The notes below the pieces were generated by a model. That model searched no databases. It was not told the DNA's origin and was given only the letters and a program-made list of their open reading frames with translations. DNA of 64,000 nt from NCBI GenBank assembly GCA_035560235.1, contig DATMAG010000028.1:15758-79757 (forward strand), given 5' to 3'. Within the stretch, counting starts at the first letter, position 1. Each line of letters begins with the position of its first letter. The position numbers and the translations under genes are program-made. Positions 9,101-18,347 of this stretch are shown one piece after another. The DNA comes from DASRDU01 sp035560235. GTDB taxonomy: Bacteria > Acidobacteriota > Blastocatellia > RBC074.

Positions 9101-10366
9101 TTACTGCCAGCGCAGGACGAATTCGTAGTTGTCGCTGCCGCCCTGCCTGTCCCGAATCTGAACGACGGCAGTGAAGTTGTTGTATTCCGACGGCTGCTCA
9201 ATCACCTCAACCGAACCGCGCCCGCGCCGCCTTGAAACTGAAACGAAAGCGGCGCGCCGCGGCAGCGAAGCCGTGAACTGATAATTGCTGTTGGTGTAAG
9301 GCGAACCTTCAGTCGCCTTTTCAGTGATCGTGGCCCCGCGCACTTCGACGCGCAGCGTGCCGTCAACCATGCCGCGCCAGGTCATTGATCCCGGCCCTTC
9401 GGGCAGCCCCGGCGGCGTGACCGGAATCACCTGCGGAGTGCCTGCCACCGGCAGCAGTTTGAATTTCTGAGTTTCGCGGTCGCCTGGCGAAGTCAGTTGC
9501 GGACGCGAACCTGTGCTTCTGATGCCGCTCGTGAATTCGAGCGCGCGGCCACGCCTGGTCAGCAGGTAAACCTGACCATTGCCCGCATCCTTAAGCTGCC
9601 ACTGCTGGCTCTCACGGCTGCGATCAAGCGGCGCAGTAAAAACGAAGATGCCATCACGCGGACGATCATCAGCGGTCAGCACCTGACTGTTTTCAAGCGA
9701 TTTGATGGCATAAAAGCCGTTGCCCAGGTTTTCAGTCTCCCAGCGCTGATTGGCTGCGCTGCTGTTCGACCACTGCTGCAGCGTGCGTTTGTCTTCCATG
9801 CGCAGATCGAGCACCAGGCCGCTCGCCACTGCTTCAATCACAAAACGCCCGGCCAGCGGATCGCGCGGCACACCCGCCACCGTTGAATTGGGCGCAGTGC
9901 GGGCATCAAAGTTCAGCGTCACCGGACGGCCTTCGGTGACCGTATTGATCTCCAGCCGGGTGAACACGCCGTTTTTCAGCACCACGCGGCCACTGCCGCT
10001 GACCGGGACGCTGCCGTACTGCGCAAGCGTCAGATTGATGTTCTCGCCTTCGCCTGTCGTCCACCTGCCGCGAATCCTGACCGGCAACACTTCGCCCTCG
10101 GCTTCAATTTCGGCCTCGCCTGTGCGCCGCAGGTTCAGCGTCACGCGCGTAATCCACGATTCAGGAATGTTCGGCTCAGTCAGCACGCCGCGACCTCTGG
10201 CTGTCGTGCTGAGTTCTCTGAAATCCCGCAGCGGGTTCTGCGTTTCAGCCCCGACCCGGCGATTCTCCACGTCGCGACTGCGATCCTGCGCCGCGACCGG
10301 AAGGCCGAGCAGCAGCGCTGTTGCCAGCAATAAACCAACTCTGTGGAGAGTTGCGACTTTCATCAT
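9101..10366 (-). CDS. Exported protein with ricin-type beta-trefoil lectin-like domain
   Basis: 421 residues from the ATG pair at 10366/10363 after a GGAAGGAAAGG site. The signal peptide is about residues 1-26 (LLLATALLLGLPVAAQ). The first half is beta-rich (EAEIEAEGEVLPVRIRGRWT). The middle holds repeated QxW-type units (SAANQRWETENLGNGFYAIK; SRESQQWQLKDAGNGQVYLL), characteristic of the ricin B-like trefoil. The C-terminus repeats the N-terminal beta theme. It is probably an extracellular or periplasmic carbohydrate-binding protein. Why it sits between nucleoside permeases and punA is unclear. Confidence 0.7.
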   Translation of the reverse strand: MMKVATLHRVGLLLATALLLGLPVAAQDRSRDVENRRVGAETQNPLRDFRELSTTARGRGVLTEPNIPESWITRVTLNLRRTGEAEIEAEGEVLPVRIRGRWTTGEGENINLTLAQYGSVPVSGSGRVVLKNGVFTRLEINTVTEGRPVTLNFDARTAPNSTVAGVPRDPLAGRFVIEAVASGLVLDLRMEDKRTLQQWSNSSAANQRWETENLGNGFYAIKSLENSQVLTADDRPRDGIFVFTAPLDRSRESQQWQLKDAGNGQVYLLTRRGRALEFTSGIRSTGSRPQLTSPGDRETQKFKLLPVAGTPQVIPVTPPGLPEGPGSMTWRGMVDGTLRVEVRGATITEKATEGSPYTNSNYQFTASLPRRAAFVSVSRRRGRGSVEVIEQPSEYNNFTAVVQIRDRQGGSDNYEFVLRWQ

Positions 10367-10423
10367 CCTTTCCTTCCGGGGGGAATGATTGTTATCTGCG
10401 ATCTGACAAACGTACACTCCTTT

Positions 10424-11353
10424 TCATCCCTTCACATAAGGAACCCCAAGCGCCTTCGGCGGTCTGGTGCGGCGAATGAACCCGGCCATCACGACAATGG
10501 TCAGCACATACGGAATCAGTTGAATGAACTGATTCGGAATGTTCACCGTGCCCTGCATTCTGATCGCCACGGCTTCAGCGAGGCCAAAGAGCAGACACGC
10601 CACCATCGCGCCAATCGGATCCCACTTGCCAAGAATCAGCGCCGCGAGCGCAATGAAACCGCGCCCCGCCGTCATATTGCGCGTAAAGAGCGAGTTCTGC
10701 CCGATGGACAAATAAGCGCCGCCGAGCGCCGCCAGCGCGCCTGAAACCAGCACTCCGGCGTAACGCATTCTGACAACGCTTACGCCCGCCGTATCCGCCG
10801 CTTCAGGATTTTCACCAACAGCGCGCAACCGCAGCCCGAAGCGCGTCCGGTACAGCACATAAAAAGTCACCGCCACCAGCGCGAGCGCGAGATGAACGAG
10901 TGGCTTCTGATTGAAGATCGAAGCCAGTTGCGGAAAGCTCTGTTCATTGAAGACGCGCACATCCGGCAGCACCTCTTCGCGCGGCAGTTGCGGCGAAGAC
11001 CCTGTCGTTTCAAAGAGCGCGCCAAGCAGCAGCGGCGGCACACCAAGCAGCAGAATGTTGATCGCCGCTCCGCTCACCACCTGATCAGCACGATAGCGGA
11101 TCGTCGCCACCGCGTGCACGAGCGCCATCAGCACGCCGCCCGCCATTGCCGCGAGCAGTCCGAGCCAGGGACTGTGCGTAAAATACGTCATCACCGCCGC
11201 CGTGAACGCGCCAGTCAGCATAATGCCTTCGAGCGCGATGTTGATGACGCCGCTGCGTTCGGAAAAAAGCCCGCCGAGCGCCGCCAGAATCAGCGGCGTT
11301 GACAGCCGAATCGTCGAAGCAATCAAAGTCAGATTGACAATGTTTTTGAGCAT
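10424..11353 (-). CDS. Nucleoside ABC transporter permease (NupQ-type)
   Basis: 309 residues, a multi-pass membrane protein of the branched-chain/ribose permease superfamily. Typical segments: LGGLFSERSGVINIALEGIM near the N-terminus, FGLRLRAVGENPEAADTAGV (the cytoplasmic loop contacting the ATPase) and FIALAALILGKWDP. A GAGGCGGG site stands just before the ATG. With the adjacent larger permease, the double ATPase and the BMP lipoprotein, it forms a complete importer for nucleosides. Confidence 0.9.
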   Translation of the reverse strand: MLKNIVNLTLIASTIRLSTPLILAALGGLFSERSGVINIALEGIMLTGAFTAAVMTYFTHSPWLGLLAAMAGGVLMALVHAVATIRYRADQVVSGAAINILLLGVPPLLLGALFETTGSSPQLPREEVLPDVRVFNEQSFPQLASIFNQKPLVHLALALVAVTFYVLYRTRFGLRLRAVGENPEAADTAGVSVVRMRYAGVLVSGALAALGGAYLSIGQNSLFTRNMTAGRGFIALAALILGKWDPIGAMVACLLFGLAEAVAIRMQGTVNIPNQFIQLIPYVLTIVVMAGFIRRTRPPKALGVPYVKG

Positions 11354-11412
11354 CCCGCCTCTGTGATTTCAAATCTCAAACTGCCGCCGTGATTCAAAGT
11401 TCAAATCTCAAA

Positions 11413-12525
11413 TCACGCTTTGGCCGCCGCGTCCGCTTTCCCGAAAAACCTGCCGAGCAGTCCCCGAAACAGCGCATCCATCGCCACCAGCAGAATGATG
11501 ATGGCCTGTAAGACCTGCACCAGATCCTTCGAGACATGGTCAGAAAAAATATCCACGAACAAGCCGCCGCGAATCAATGCCCCGAACAGAATCGCCGCGA
11601 GCGCCACGCCGAGCGGATGATTACGGCCAAGCAGCGCCACCGCAATCGCCGTAAAACCATAGCCCGGCGAAAAGTCGTGATAGTAGCGATAACGATAACC
11701 CAGGACTTCATTGATGCCGACCATTCCGGCGAGCGCGCCTGAAATCGCCATCGCCAGCACGATCTGTTTTTTCACGCTGATGCCGCCGTATTCCGCCGCT
11801 GCCGGGTTTGCTCCGACCGCGCGAATTTCATAACCCCACTTCGTGCGCCACAAAAACAGCCAGACCAGAAAGCACATCAGCAGCGCGAGCAGAAACGAAA
11901 TATTCAGCGGGATGCGATCTGGAAAGTTGATGCCCAGCGGCGCGAGCAGCGTGTGAAACCGCGCGATGTGCGCGTGTTCAGAGATCAGTCCCGACTGCAT
12001 AATCGGGTCGCCCGGTTCCTTATAAAAACTCTGCGTCAGCCAGCTCACAAGGCCCACCGCGACAAAGTTGAGCATAATCGTGTTGACGACTTCATTTGAT
12101 CCGAACCGCGCCTTGAGCAGTCCCGGAATCGCGCCCCACACGCCGCCCGCCACCATCGCGCCCGCCATCGCCAGCGGCACCAAAATAATTGCCGGAAGTT
12201 TGCCGAACGTGATGCCCACCCACGCCGCCGCAAACGCGCCAATAATCAACTGCCCTTCCGCGCCGATATTCAGCAACCCGCACTTGAAGGCCACCGCCAC
12301 CGCCAGCCCCGCAAAAATCAGCGGCGTCGCCAGAAAGAGCGTGTAGCCCCAGTTGTCGAAAGTGAATGTTCCCCGCGCATCGAACAACCCGAACGCGCTT
12401 GAGAGCAGCAGGCGGTAAACTTCAAACGGATTGTCACCCACCGCCAGAATCACCAGCCCGCCGATAAAAAAGGCGGCGATCACGGCAATCAATGGAAAGA
12501 GCAATTCACGGAGCAAGGTTTTCAT
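11413..12525 (-). CDS. Nucleoside ABC transporter permease (NupP-type)
   Basis: 370 residues with about ten hydrophobic segments. Diagnostic stretches: ATPLIFAGLAVAVAFKCGLL followed by NIGAEGQLIIGA, the EIRAVGANPAAAEYGGISV coupling loop, and GYGFTAIAVALLGRNHPLGV. It is longer than its partner permease because of an N-terminal extension, as in NupP/YufP. It is transcribed 59 bp ahead of the second permease. The ATPase and binding protein lie 3.9-6 kb upstream on the same strand, separated by inserted genes. Confidence 0.9.
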   Translation of the reverse strand: MKTLLRELLFPLIAVIAAFFIGGLVILAVGDNPFEVYRLLLSSAFGLFDARGTFTFDNWGYTLFLATPLIFAGLAVAVAFKCGLLNIGAEGQLIIGAFAAAWVGITFGKLPAIILVPLAMAGAMVAGGVWGAIPGLLKARFGSNEVVNTIMLNFVAVGLVSWLTQSFYKEPGDPIMQSGLISEHAHIARFHTLLAPLGINFPDRIPLNISFLLALLMCFLVWLFLWRTKWGYEIRAVGANPAAAEYGGISVKKQIVLAMAISGALAGMVGINEVLGYRYRYYHDFSPGYGFTAIAVALLGRNHPLGVALAAILFGALIRGGLFVDIFSDHVSKDLVQVLQAIIILLVAMDALFRGLLGRFFGKADAAAKA

Positions 12526-12537
12526 TCAATACCCTCA

Positions 12538-12828
12538 CTAATACCCTCTTTCAAGGTTAATACCCTTATTTCTGTCTGCCGGGATGAAAAATCCATCGCG
12601 CTCCCGATCCTTTGCCCTGACAAGTGAGTTTTCCTTGTCCTTGTACTTTCCAGCATCTCCGGCTCTGTGACTCATCCGGTGCAGGCGCAGGATAGCGGCC
12701 TCGCTGAGCGGCGACTGACGGGTAAAAAGTTCCTGTTTGCCGGGCGCTTCACTCAGATCAGAGAGATACCACGCGATCGTCAGCGGAATCGCCTCAGTTC
12801 GACTGAGCAGTTGCTGCAAAGTGTTCAT
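12538..12828 (-). pseudogene. Fic-family protein remnant with an internal deletion
   Basis: The 96-codon frame begins as the N-terminus of a Fic-family protein (IPLTIAWYLSDLSEAPGKQE, then LFTRQSP). It jumps directly to LSEAAILRLHRMSHRAGDAG then KYKDKE, which in full-length relatives lies roughly 70-90 residues further on. The junction is near base 12708. The catalytic HPFxxGNGR motif is absent. It lies upstream of the permease genes, apparently a decayed insertion in the nucleoside operon. Confidence 0.6.
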
Positions 12829-12884
12829 CCCGAGATTCAGCCCGGATCACAGTCCGCGACCCTGAATGAATCAGGTCACATCTG

Positions 12885-12970
12885 GAGACGGTGTCTGGAG
12901 TTCCAGCTTTGGCTGGCAGTTTTTGTATTCAGCGCAAGCCAGCCAAAGCTGGAACTCCAGACACCGTCTC
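12885..12970. repeat. Perfect 32-bp inverted repeat (palindromic element A)
   Basis: Arms 12885-12916 and 12939-12970 are perfect reverse complements over 32 bases (core GTGTCTGGAGTTCCAGC / GCTGGAACTCCAGACAC) around a 22-base loop. The same design and a related core recur at 33174-33244. It lies between the M14 gene and the Fic remnant. Confidence 0.9.
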
Positions 12971-13007
12971 TGCAGGATCAGGTTGTCAATCAGTACCCCG
13001 ATTCAGT

Positions 13008-15737
13008 TCAATGCCCCGGCCCCAGCAGCACCGCGTTCATAAACATCAGACTCATGCTTTCCAGAAAGGCGCGGTAATTCGGATCTTCGCTGAATGCGAC
13101 GATGTTGCCGCGCCCCATTCTGACATTCATCACAAATGCCTTGTTCGGAAGCTGCCGCTGCACGTCGTCCCACATCAGACCGCTCACGAGCATCCGGCCT
13201 TCGGGCGCGGTGATGGCGACGTTGGTTCCCTGATCGAGTCTGAGCAGCGGAAAGATGCGGTCGCTGTCAATCAGCGCCGTCGTTGTTTCGCCGTAACCGA
13301 AACCGAGCCAGTGCGTGTTATCAACCTTCAGACGAATGATTGCGCCCGGCGTGCTGCTTGGATATTCGTCATTCGGTTCGATGGCTTTTTCAATCGCGGC
13401 GTTCTCATCGGCGGGCTTTGTCTGCGCGGAGGGTTGCGCCCTGCCGACATCGGATTTCACCGGCGGCGCGGGTTCAGGTTTGCTCTTTTCTTTTTCGCCT
13501 TTGGCCTTGTCGCGCTTTTCGCGTTTGACGGGCAGCATTCCGACGCGATCTTCGCTCAGCCACGTTGTCGCATTGGCAAGCGTAATCAGCGTGCCGCCGT
13601 TCTGCACCCATTCCCTGATTTTCGCGCCATCACCGAGCGCGTTGCCGTAACCGAAACCATCCGGCAGGATCAGCACGTTGTATTTCGTCAGGTCAGCGCC
13701 GCGCAACTGATCAGTGCGAATCACCGTCACCGGGCAGCCGTAACGCTGTTCGAGCAGGTAGCGCGTCCACCCGACAGAGTTTGGTGAAGTCGGCGTGTTG
13801 TAAGCCATCGCAATGCGCGGGCGCGGCAGGTAATTGACGTTGCGGCTGCCGAAATTCGGGCCTTCGTCAACCCACGATGAATCGGTCGCGTAAACATCAA
13901 TGCCGTATTCCGCCGCGAGCTTCTGCATCCGTTCGTGCAGATCAGCCGGATTGTCGGCCACTTTGACAATCAGCGTGCCGTTCGGAAAGTTCGTGCCGTT
14001 AAGTTTGAATCCGCGGTCAGTGCTGCTGACCCGCACTTCCTGGCGAAACAGATCAGCGAGCGCCGCCGCTGCCGATTGCGTGCCCCACGGAATCAGATAA
14101 GCCAGGCTTGCTTTCTCGCCGCGCACACGGCCCGCAGGCTGCGGCGGCTGTTTCAGCACCGTGAAATTGCCGCTTGAATTCTGCTCGGCCTGATAACACG
14201 GCACATCGTAAAGAAACGGCAGTGACCACGCGGTCACGTCATAAAACTCTTCGTTCTGCCGCCTGCGATTGCGTTCGCGCTGTTCGTTAACGAACTCCTG
14301 ATCCTGCGGCGTGTGCTTGTCCATCAGCGTTTTCGCCAGGCGTTTGGCCGGTTGCGCGAGCGAGACGATAAAGCTGCCCGCCGGAAATTCGCGCGCCTGC
14401 AACTGCCCGTCAAAATAGTCACGCGTCTTCGGATTGCTGAACGGCGCTTCGGCGCGTCTGACCTCAATGCCTGATTTCATCAGCGTGGCCGCAAGCCGCG
14501 CCGCGCGATTCGGGTCATTGCCCGGCGTGATGATGTACTCTTTGACTGTCTCTCGTGCGCCTTCATCAATGGCTGATTTGCGGTAATCGTAAAAGTATCG
14601 CAACAGCGCTTCGCGGTTCTGCGCCGCGTTTTCAAGCGTCGCAATTGAGGAGATGTAATGACGATGGACTGAATCACGATAAGTGCGCGTCGTGTCATCG
14701 CTGCGCCGCACAACCAGGCCGCGCACCGAAGCGTTTTCATAGGTCATCCCGATTGAGCCGTGAAACATCGGCCAGCCTTCGCCGTAACCGGGATAGAACG
14801 AATCGTAGCCTTCGCGCGTGAAGTAATCGTAGCGGAAGCGATCAAACCACTTCGCATTGTTGCGCCCGAATTTCGAGAGCCAGTCAAGCTGCGTCTTCGT
14901 CAGGTTCGGATTCCAGGGCAAGGCGGGCGGCGCGAAATAGTAGCTGCTGTTCGTGCTCATTTCGTGCAGATCAACAAAGACCTGCGGGAACCATTCCAGG
15001 TAAGCTTTCGTGCGCCCCTGCGTTTCAAGCTGCGACTGCGCGAACCAGTCGCGGTTCATATCGAACAGGTAATGATTGACGCGTCCGCTCGGCCAGACTT
15101 CGTTGTGTTCTGCTGACTGTGTGTCGGCGTCAGGCCAGCGCCCGGTGGATTGCCTGAAATAGTTGATGAAGCGGTCGCGCCCGTCCGGGTTCTGCATCGG
15201 GTCAATGATGACGAGCAGATTTTTCATCGCTGCTTCAGCAACCGCATCGCCCTGCGCCGCCAGCAGGTGATAAGCGCACATCAAAGCCGCATCGGTGCTC
15301 GAAATTTCATTGCCGTGCACGCTGTAAGCCAGCCAGACGATGGCCGGCATCGAAGTGATGATTGAATTGACTTCTGAAGCTGAAGCATTGCGCGGGTCAG
15401 CCAGCTTCTGCATCGCGGCCCTGATCGCATCGAGCCGCGCAATGTTCTGCGGCGAGCCGATGACCAGATAATAAAGCGGTCGGCCTTCCCACGTTTCGCC
15501 ATACTTGAAAAGCTTCGCGCGCCCGTTTGCGGCCCGCTCCAGCGCGGTCACGTAGCGTTCCATTTCGTGATGCATCGTGATGCGCTCGCCCCAGTCGTGG
15601 CCGACCGTCTGTTTCAGCGTCGGAACTGCCGGATCAAATTTTGCGCCGGGAAGAAATTCAAATGTCCGGGCAAAAGCGGAAGGAACCAGGATGAAAAACA
15701 GAGCAATGCTTAAAAGGGGCAGGGAGTTTCTGAACAC
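13008..15737 (-). CDS. Secreted M14-family zinc carboxypeptidase
   Basis: 909 residues, GTG start after a GGAG site. The signal peptide is residues 1-23 (cleavage near AFA). The M14 domain covers about 40-380. The zinc ligands are visible as H141-G-N-E144 and H258 (VFVDLHEM), with NPDGRDRF between them. The C-terminal half (about 400-909) holds a glutamine-amidotransferase-like segment (ILPDGFGYGNALG) and a Lys/Glu/Pro-rich linker near 740-790. The family cleaves C-terminal residues or cell-wall-type peptides outside the cytoplasm. It lies between the ATPase and permease genes of the nucleoside importer, so it could be a co-transcribed passenger. Confidence 0.85.
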   Translation of the reverse strand: MFRNSLPLLSIALFFILVPSAFARTFEFLPGAKFDPAVPTLKQTVGHDWGERITMHHEMERYVTALERAANGRAKLFKYGETWEGRPLYYLVIGSPQNIARLDAIRAAMQKLADPRNASASEVNSIITSMPAIVWLAYSVHGNEISSTDAALMCAYHLLAAQGDAVAEAAMKNLLVIIDPMQNPDGRDRFINYFRQSTGRWPDADTQSAEHNEVWPSGRVNHYLFDMNRDWFAQSQLETQGRTKAYLEWFPQVFVDLHEMSTNSSYYFAPPALPWNPNLTKTQLDWLSKFGRNNAKWFDRFRYDYFTREGYDSFYPGYGEGWPMFHGSIGMTYENASVRGLVVRRSDDTTRTYRDSVHRHYISSIATLENAAQNREALLRYFYDYRKSAIDEGARETVKEYIITPGNDPNRAARLAATLMKSGIEVRRAEAPFSNPKTRDYFDGQLQAREFPAGSFIVSLAQPAKRLAKTLMDKHTPQDQEFVNEQRERNRRRQNEEFYDVTAWSLPFLYDVPCYQAEQNSSGNFTVLKQPPQPAGRVRGEKASLAYLIPWGTQSAAAALADLFRQEVRVSSTDRGFKLNGTNFPNGTLIVKVADNPADLHERMQKLAAEYGIDVYATDSSWVDEGPNFGSRNVNYLPRPRIAMAYNTPTSPNSVGWTRYLLEQRYGCPVTVIRTDQLRGADLTKYNVLILPDGFGYGNALGDGAKIREWVQNGGTLITLANATTWLSEDRVGMLPVKREKRDKAKGEKEKSKPEPAPPVKSDVGRAQPSAQTKPADENAAIEKAIEPNDEYPSSTPGAIIRLKVDNTHWLGFGYGETTTALIDSDRIFPLLRLDQGTNVAITAPEGRMLVSGLMWDDVQRQLPNKAFVMNVRMGRGNIVAFSEDPNYRAFLESMSLMFMNAVLLGPGH

Positions 15738-15790
15738 GTTACTTGTTCTCCTTGTGAACTGGGATGAAGCTCCTGAAAGCGGATTCGTTT

Positions 15791-16354
15791 TCAGGATTGC
15801 AGAAACAGGTCACGAACTGCGATCTGAAACCCCGGCAGGACGCTTTCGCCATCGAGTACATCTGTCTCAGTCAGCCACGCGCGACTGCGATCAGCGCGCC
15901 AGACTTCGACCTCTTTGACTGAAGGATCAACGATCCAGACCAGTTTTGTTCCAGCCTTCAGATATTCATCAATCTTTTTGCGAACCTTCGTGTAAACGTC
16001 ATTGGGAGAGATCACTTCAACCGCCAGGTCAGGCGCGGCGGGAAAAGGCTTGCGCCGATCCACTTCTCCAGTCGGAATGCGCTCATTGCTGACGAAGGCA
16101 ACGTCAGGGCCGCGCACCGTGTCAGGATCGCTTTGCAGTCTGAAAGCAGTTTCGGCTGCAAAGACTGTCCCCAGTTTTCGCTCACGCGCAAAGCCTTTGA
16201 TCAGGAATGCCAGCTCCATCACAATCTCACCGTGTTCCCAGCCTGGCAATGACACAGCCTCAAGCCTCCCTTCGACCAGTTCATAACGCTCTCCATCATC
16301 CGGCAATTCGGCAAACTCTTCCGCTGTCATCAATGTTTCAGCAACAACACTCAT
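15791..16354 (-). CDS. Uma2-family putative nuclease (DUF820)
   Basis: 187 residues from the ATG at 16354, preceded by AAAGGAG. That site overlaps an earlier in-frame ATG at 16369, which is therefore less likely. Family features: MTAEEFAELPDDGERYELVE then GRLEAVSLPG, RGPDVAFVS, and PDLAVEVISPNDVYTKVRKK then IDEYLKAGTKLVWIVDP. The last carries the PD-(D/E)XK-like core. Uma2 proteins are abundant in multicellular and complex bacteria and rarely have a known role. It stands alone between the ATPase and M14 genes. Confidence 0.85.
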   Translation of the reverse strand: MSVVAETLMTAEEFAELPDDGERYELVEGRLEAVSLPGWEHGEIVMELAFLIKGFARERKLGTVFAAETAFRLQSDPDTVRGPDVAFVSNERIPTGEVDRRKPFPAAPDLAVEVISPNDVYTKVRKKIDEYLKAGTKLVWIVDPSVKEVEVWRADRSRAWLTETDVLDGESVLPGFQIAVRDLFLQS

Positions 16355-16424
16355 AAACGCTCCTTTCACAAACAGGACGAGAAACAGCCACGAAAACCGG
16401 AAGAATTATAATGCAGCGTCACCT

Positions 16425-17921
16425 TTACTTCTTCCCGCCGGTCATCATCAGGCCGATCTCTTCCTGATCAACCTGTTGCGGGTCAACTTCGCCGACGATG
16501 CGGCCCTGGTACATCACCAGGATGCGGTCAGAGAGCGAGAGGACTTCTTCAAGTTCAGCGGAGACGAGCAGGATTGCCGCGCCACTGTCGCGCAGTTCGA
16601 CCAGTTTGCGGTGAATGAATTCAATTGCGCCGATGTCCACGCCGCGTGTCGGCTGCGCGACGAGCAGCAGTTTCGGATGCAGATCGAATTCGCGCCCGAT
16701 GATCAGCTTCTGCTGATTGCCGCCGGACAACGATTTCGCAGGCAGCGCGGGATTCGGCGGGCGCACGTCGAAATCACGAATCAGCCGTTTCGTTTTACCT
16801 TCAATCGCTTCGTCATCAAGCAGGCCCGTGCCTGATGCCGCAGGCGCGCGGTAATGCGTGCCGAGAATCGCGTTGTCAGTCAGCGCAAAATCGAGCAGCA
16901 GGCCGCGCTGATGCCGGTCTTCGGGAATGTGCGCGACGCCAAGCTCTTTGATCTCGCGTGCTGATCGCTTCGCGCATTCGCGGCCATCGAACGAGAAACT
17001 GCCCTGCGCGGCGTGTCGCAATCCGGCGAGGATTTCAATCAGTTCAGTCTGACCGTTGCCTTCGACTCCGGCGATGCCGACGATTTCACCGGCGCGCACT
17101 TCAAAGGAAACTTCAGCGCCGGGCTGAAGCTGTAAATTTTTCACCGACAGCACCACGTCTTTTGGTTTCGCTGCGGGCTTCTCAACTCTCAGCAGCACAT
17201 CGCGCCCGACCATCAGCCGGGCCAGTTCGGCGGCGTTTGTGTCAGCGGTCTTTCGCTCGCCGACCACCCTGCCATCGCGCATCACCGTGACGTTGTCAGA
17301 AAGCGAAAGCACTTCACTGAGCTTGTGCGTGATGATGATGATCGTCTTGCCCTGCTCGCGCATTGAACGCAGGATGCGAAAGAACTCTTCGACCTCCTGC
17401 GGTGTCAGCACTGCCGTCGGTTCATCGAGAATCAGAATGCGCGCGCCGCGATAGAGCGCTTTGAGGACTTCAACGCGCTGCTGCTGCCCGACCGAAAGCT
17501 CTTCAATGCAACTGTGCGGATTGATATTGAACCCGAAATCATCCGAGAGGCGGCGAATCTCCGCTTCAGCTTTCTGGTAATCAATCCGCTCGCCGCCCGG
17601 TTCCGCACCGAGGATGATGTTTTCAGTCACCGTCATCGGCGGCACAAGCATGAAATGCTGATGCACCATCCCAAGTCCGAGCGCGATGGCATCGTGCGGA
17701 TTGCGAATCTGTCGGCGCTCGCCATCAATGAAAATCTCTCCCTGATCGGCGGTATAAAAGCCGTACAGGATTTTCATGATCGTTGATTTGCCCGCGCCGT
17801 TTTCACCAACGATGGCGTGAACCGTGTCTGCCGGAATCGTCAGATTGATATTGTTGTTCGCCACCACGCCGCCAAAGCGTTTCGTGATGCCGCGCATTTC
17901 GATGATGTTTCCAGAAGTCAT
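16425..17921 (-). CDS. Nucleoside ABC transporter ATP-binding protein (two ABC domains)
   Basis: 498 residues. The first ABC domain (about 5-240) has Walker A GENGAGKST (39-47), signature LSVGQQQRVEVLKALYRG and Walker B ILILDEPT. The second domain (about 260-490) has a degenerate Walker A (GVEGNGQTELIEI), signature LSGGNQQKLIIGRE and LLLVAQPTRGVDIG. The asymmetry matches the sugar/nucleoside importer class (RbsA, NupO). It should power the two permeases downstream. A GxxExxY cassette lies immediately upstream, between this gene and the BMP lipoprotein gene. Confidence 0.92.
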   Translation of the reverse strand: MTSGNIIEMRGITKRFGGVVANNNINLTIPADTVHAIVGENGAGKSTIMKILYGFYTADQGEIFIDGERRQIRNPHDAIALGLGMVHQHFMLVPPMTVTENIILGAEPGGERIDYQKAEAEIRRLSDDFGFNINPHSCIEELSVGQQQRVEVLKALYRGARILILDEPTAVLTPQEVEEFFRILRSMREQGKTIIIITHKLSEVLSLSDNVTVMRDGRVVGERKTADTNAAELARLMVGRDVLLRVEKPAAKPKDVVLSVKNLQLQPGAEVSFEVRAGEIVGIAGVEGNGQTELIEILAGLRHAAQGSFSFDGRECAKRSAREIKELGVAHIPEDRHQRGLLLDFALTDNAILGTHYRAPAASGTGLLDDEAIEGKTKRLIRDFDVRPPNPALPAKSLSGGNQQKLIIGREFDLHPKLLLVAQPTRGVDIGAIEFIHRKLVELRDSGAAILLVSAELEEVLSLSDRILVMYQGRIVGEVDPQQVDQEEIGLMMTGGKK

Positions 17922-17927
17922 AAGCAG

Positions 17928-18347
17928 TCAGAAATTCACCACAGAAGACACAGAGGAACACAGAGGGGGGGTGGTTAGTCTCCTGAAACGTTTGATCCCG
18001 TTTTTGAGATGTTCGACGTTAAAGTTGATCAGCAGACCGACTTTCCTGCCGCTCAATTTGGGGTACGAAAGCAATTGCGCCTCGTGAATCGGGAGAAGCC
18101 GCTCAACCGCTTTCACCTCGACAATCACCGCATCTTCCACCAGAAGATCCAGTCTGTAGCCAGCGTCCACTTCCACCCCATCATAAATTACAGGCAGAAT
18201 CACCTGTGAAAGAACCTTGAATCCTCTTTTGCTCAACTCGTGCTTCAGGCAGGCTTCATACGCGCTTTCGAGCAGGCCGGGGCCGAGCGCAGTGTGTACC
18301 TTCATTGCTGCGTCAACAACCGCTCCGCTGATGTCATTGATGTTCAT
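17928..18347 (-). CDS. GxxExxY protein (PD-(D/E)XK-like)
   Basis: 139 residues. The hallmark is GPGLLESAYEACLKHEL (G-L-L-E-S-A-Y) near the N-terminus. It continues with YRLDLLVEDAVIVEVKAVE, a D-x(n)-E-x-K nuclease-like core, and LLSYPKLSGRKVGLLINFNV. The last residues (PPLCSSVSSVVNF) are translated from the flanking inverted repeat, and the stop lies just past it. The molecular function of the family is unsettled. The gene is bounded by near-perfect inverted repeats and interrupts a nucleoside transporter operon, which suggests a small mobile cassette. Confidence 0.85.
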   Translation of the reverse strand: MNINDISGAVVDAAMKVHTALGPGLLESAYEACLKHELSKRGFKVLSQVILPVIYDGVEVDAGYRLDLLVEDAVIVEVKAVERLLPIHEAQLLSYPKLSGRKVGLLINFNVEHLKNGIKRFRRLTTPPLCSSVSSVVNF

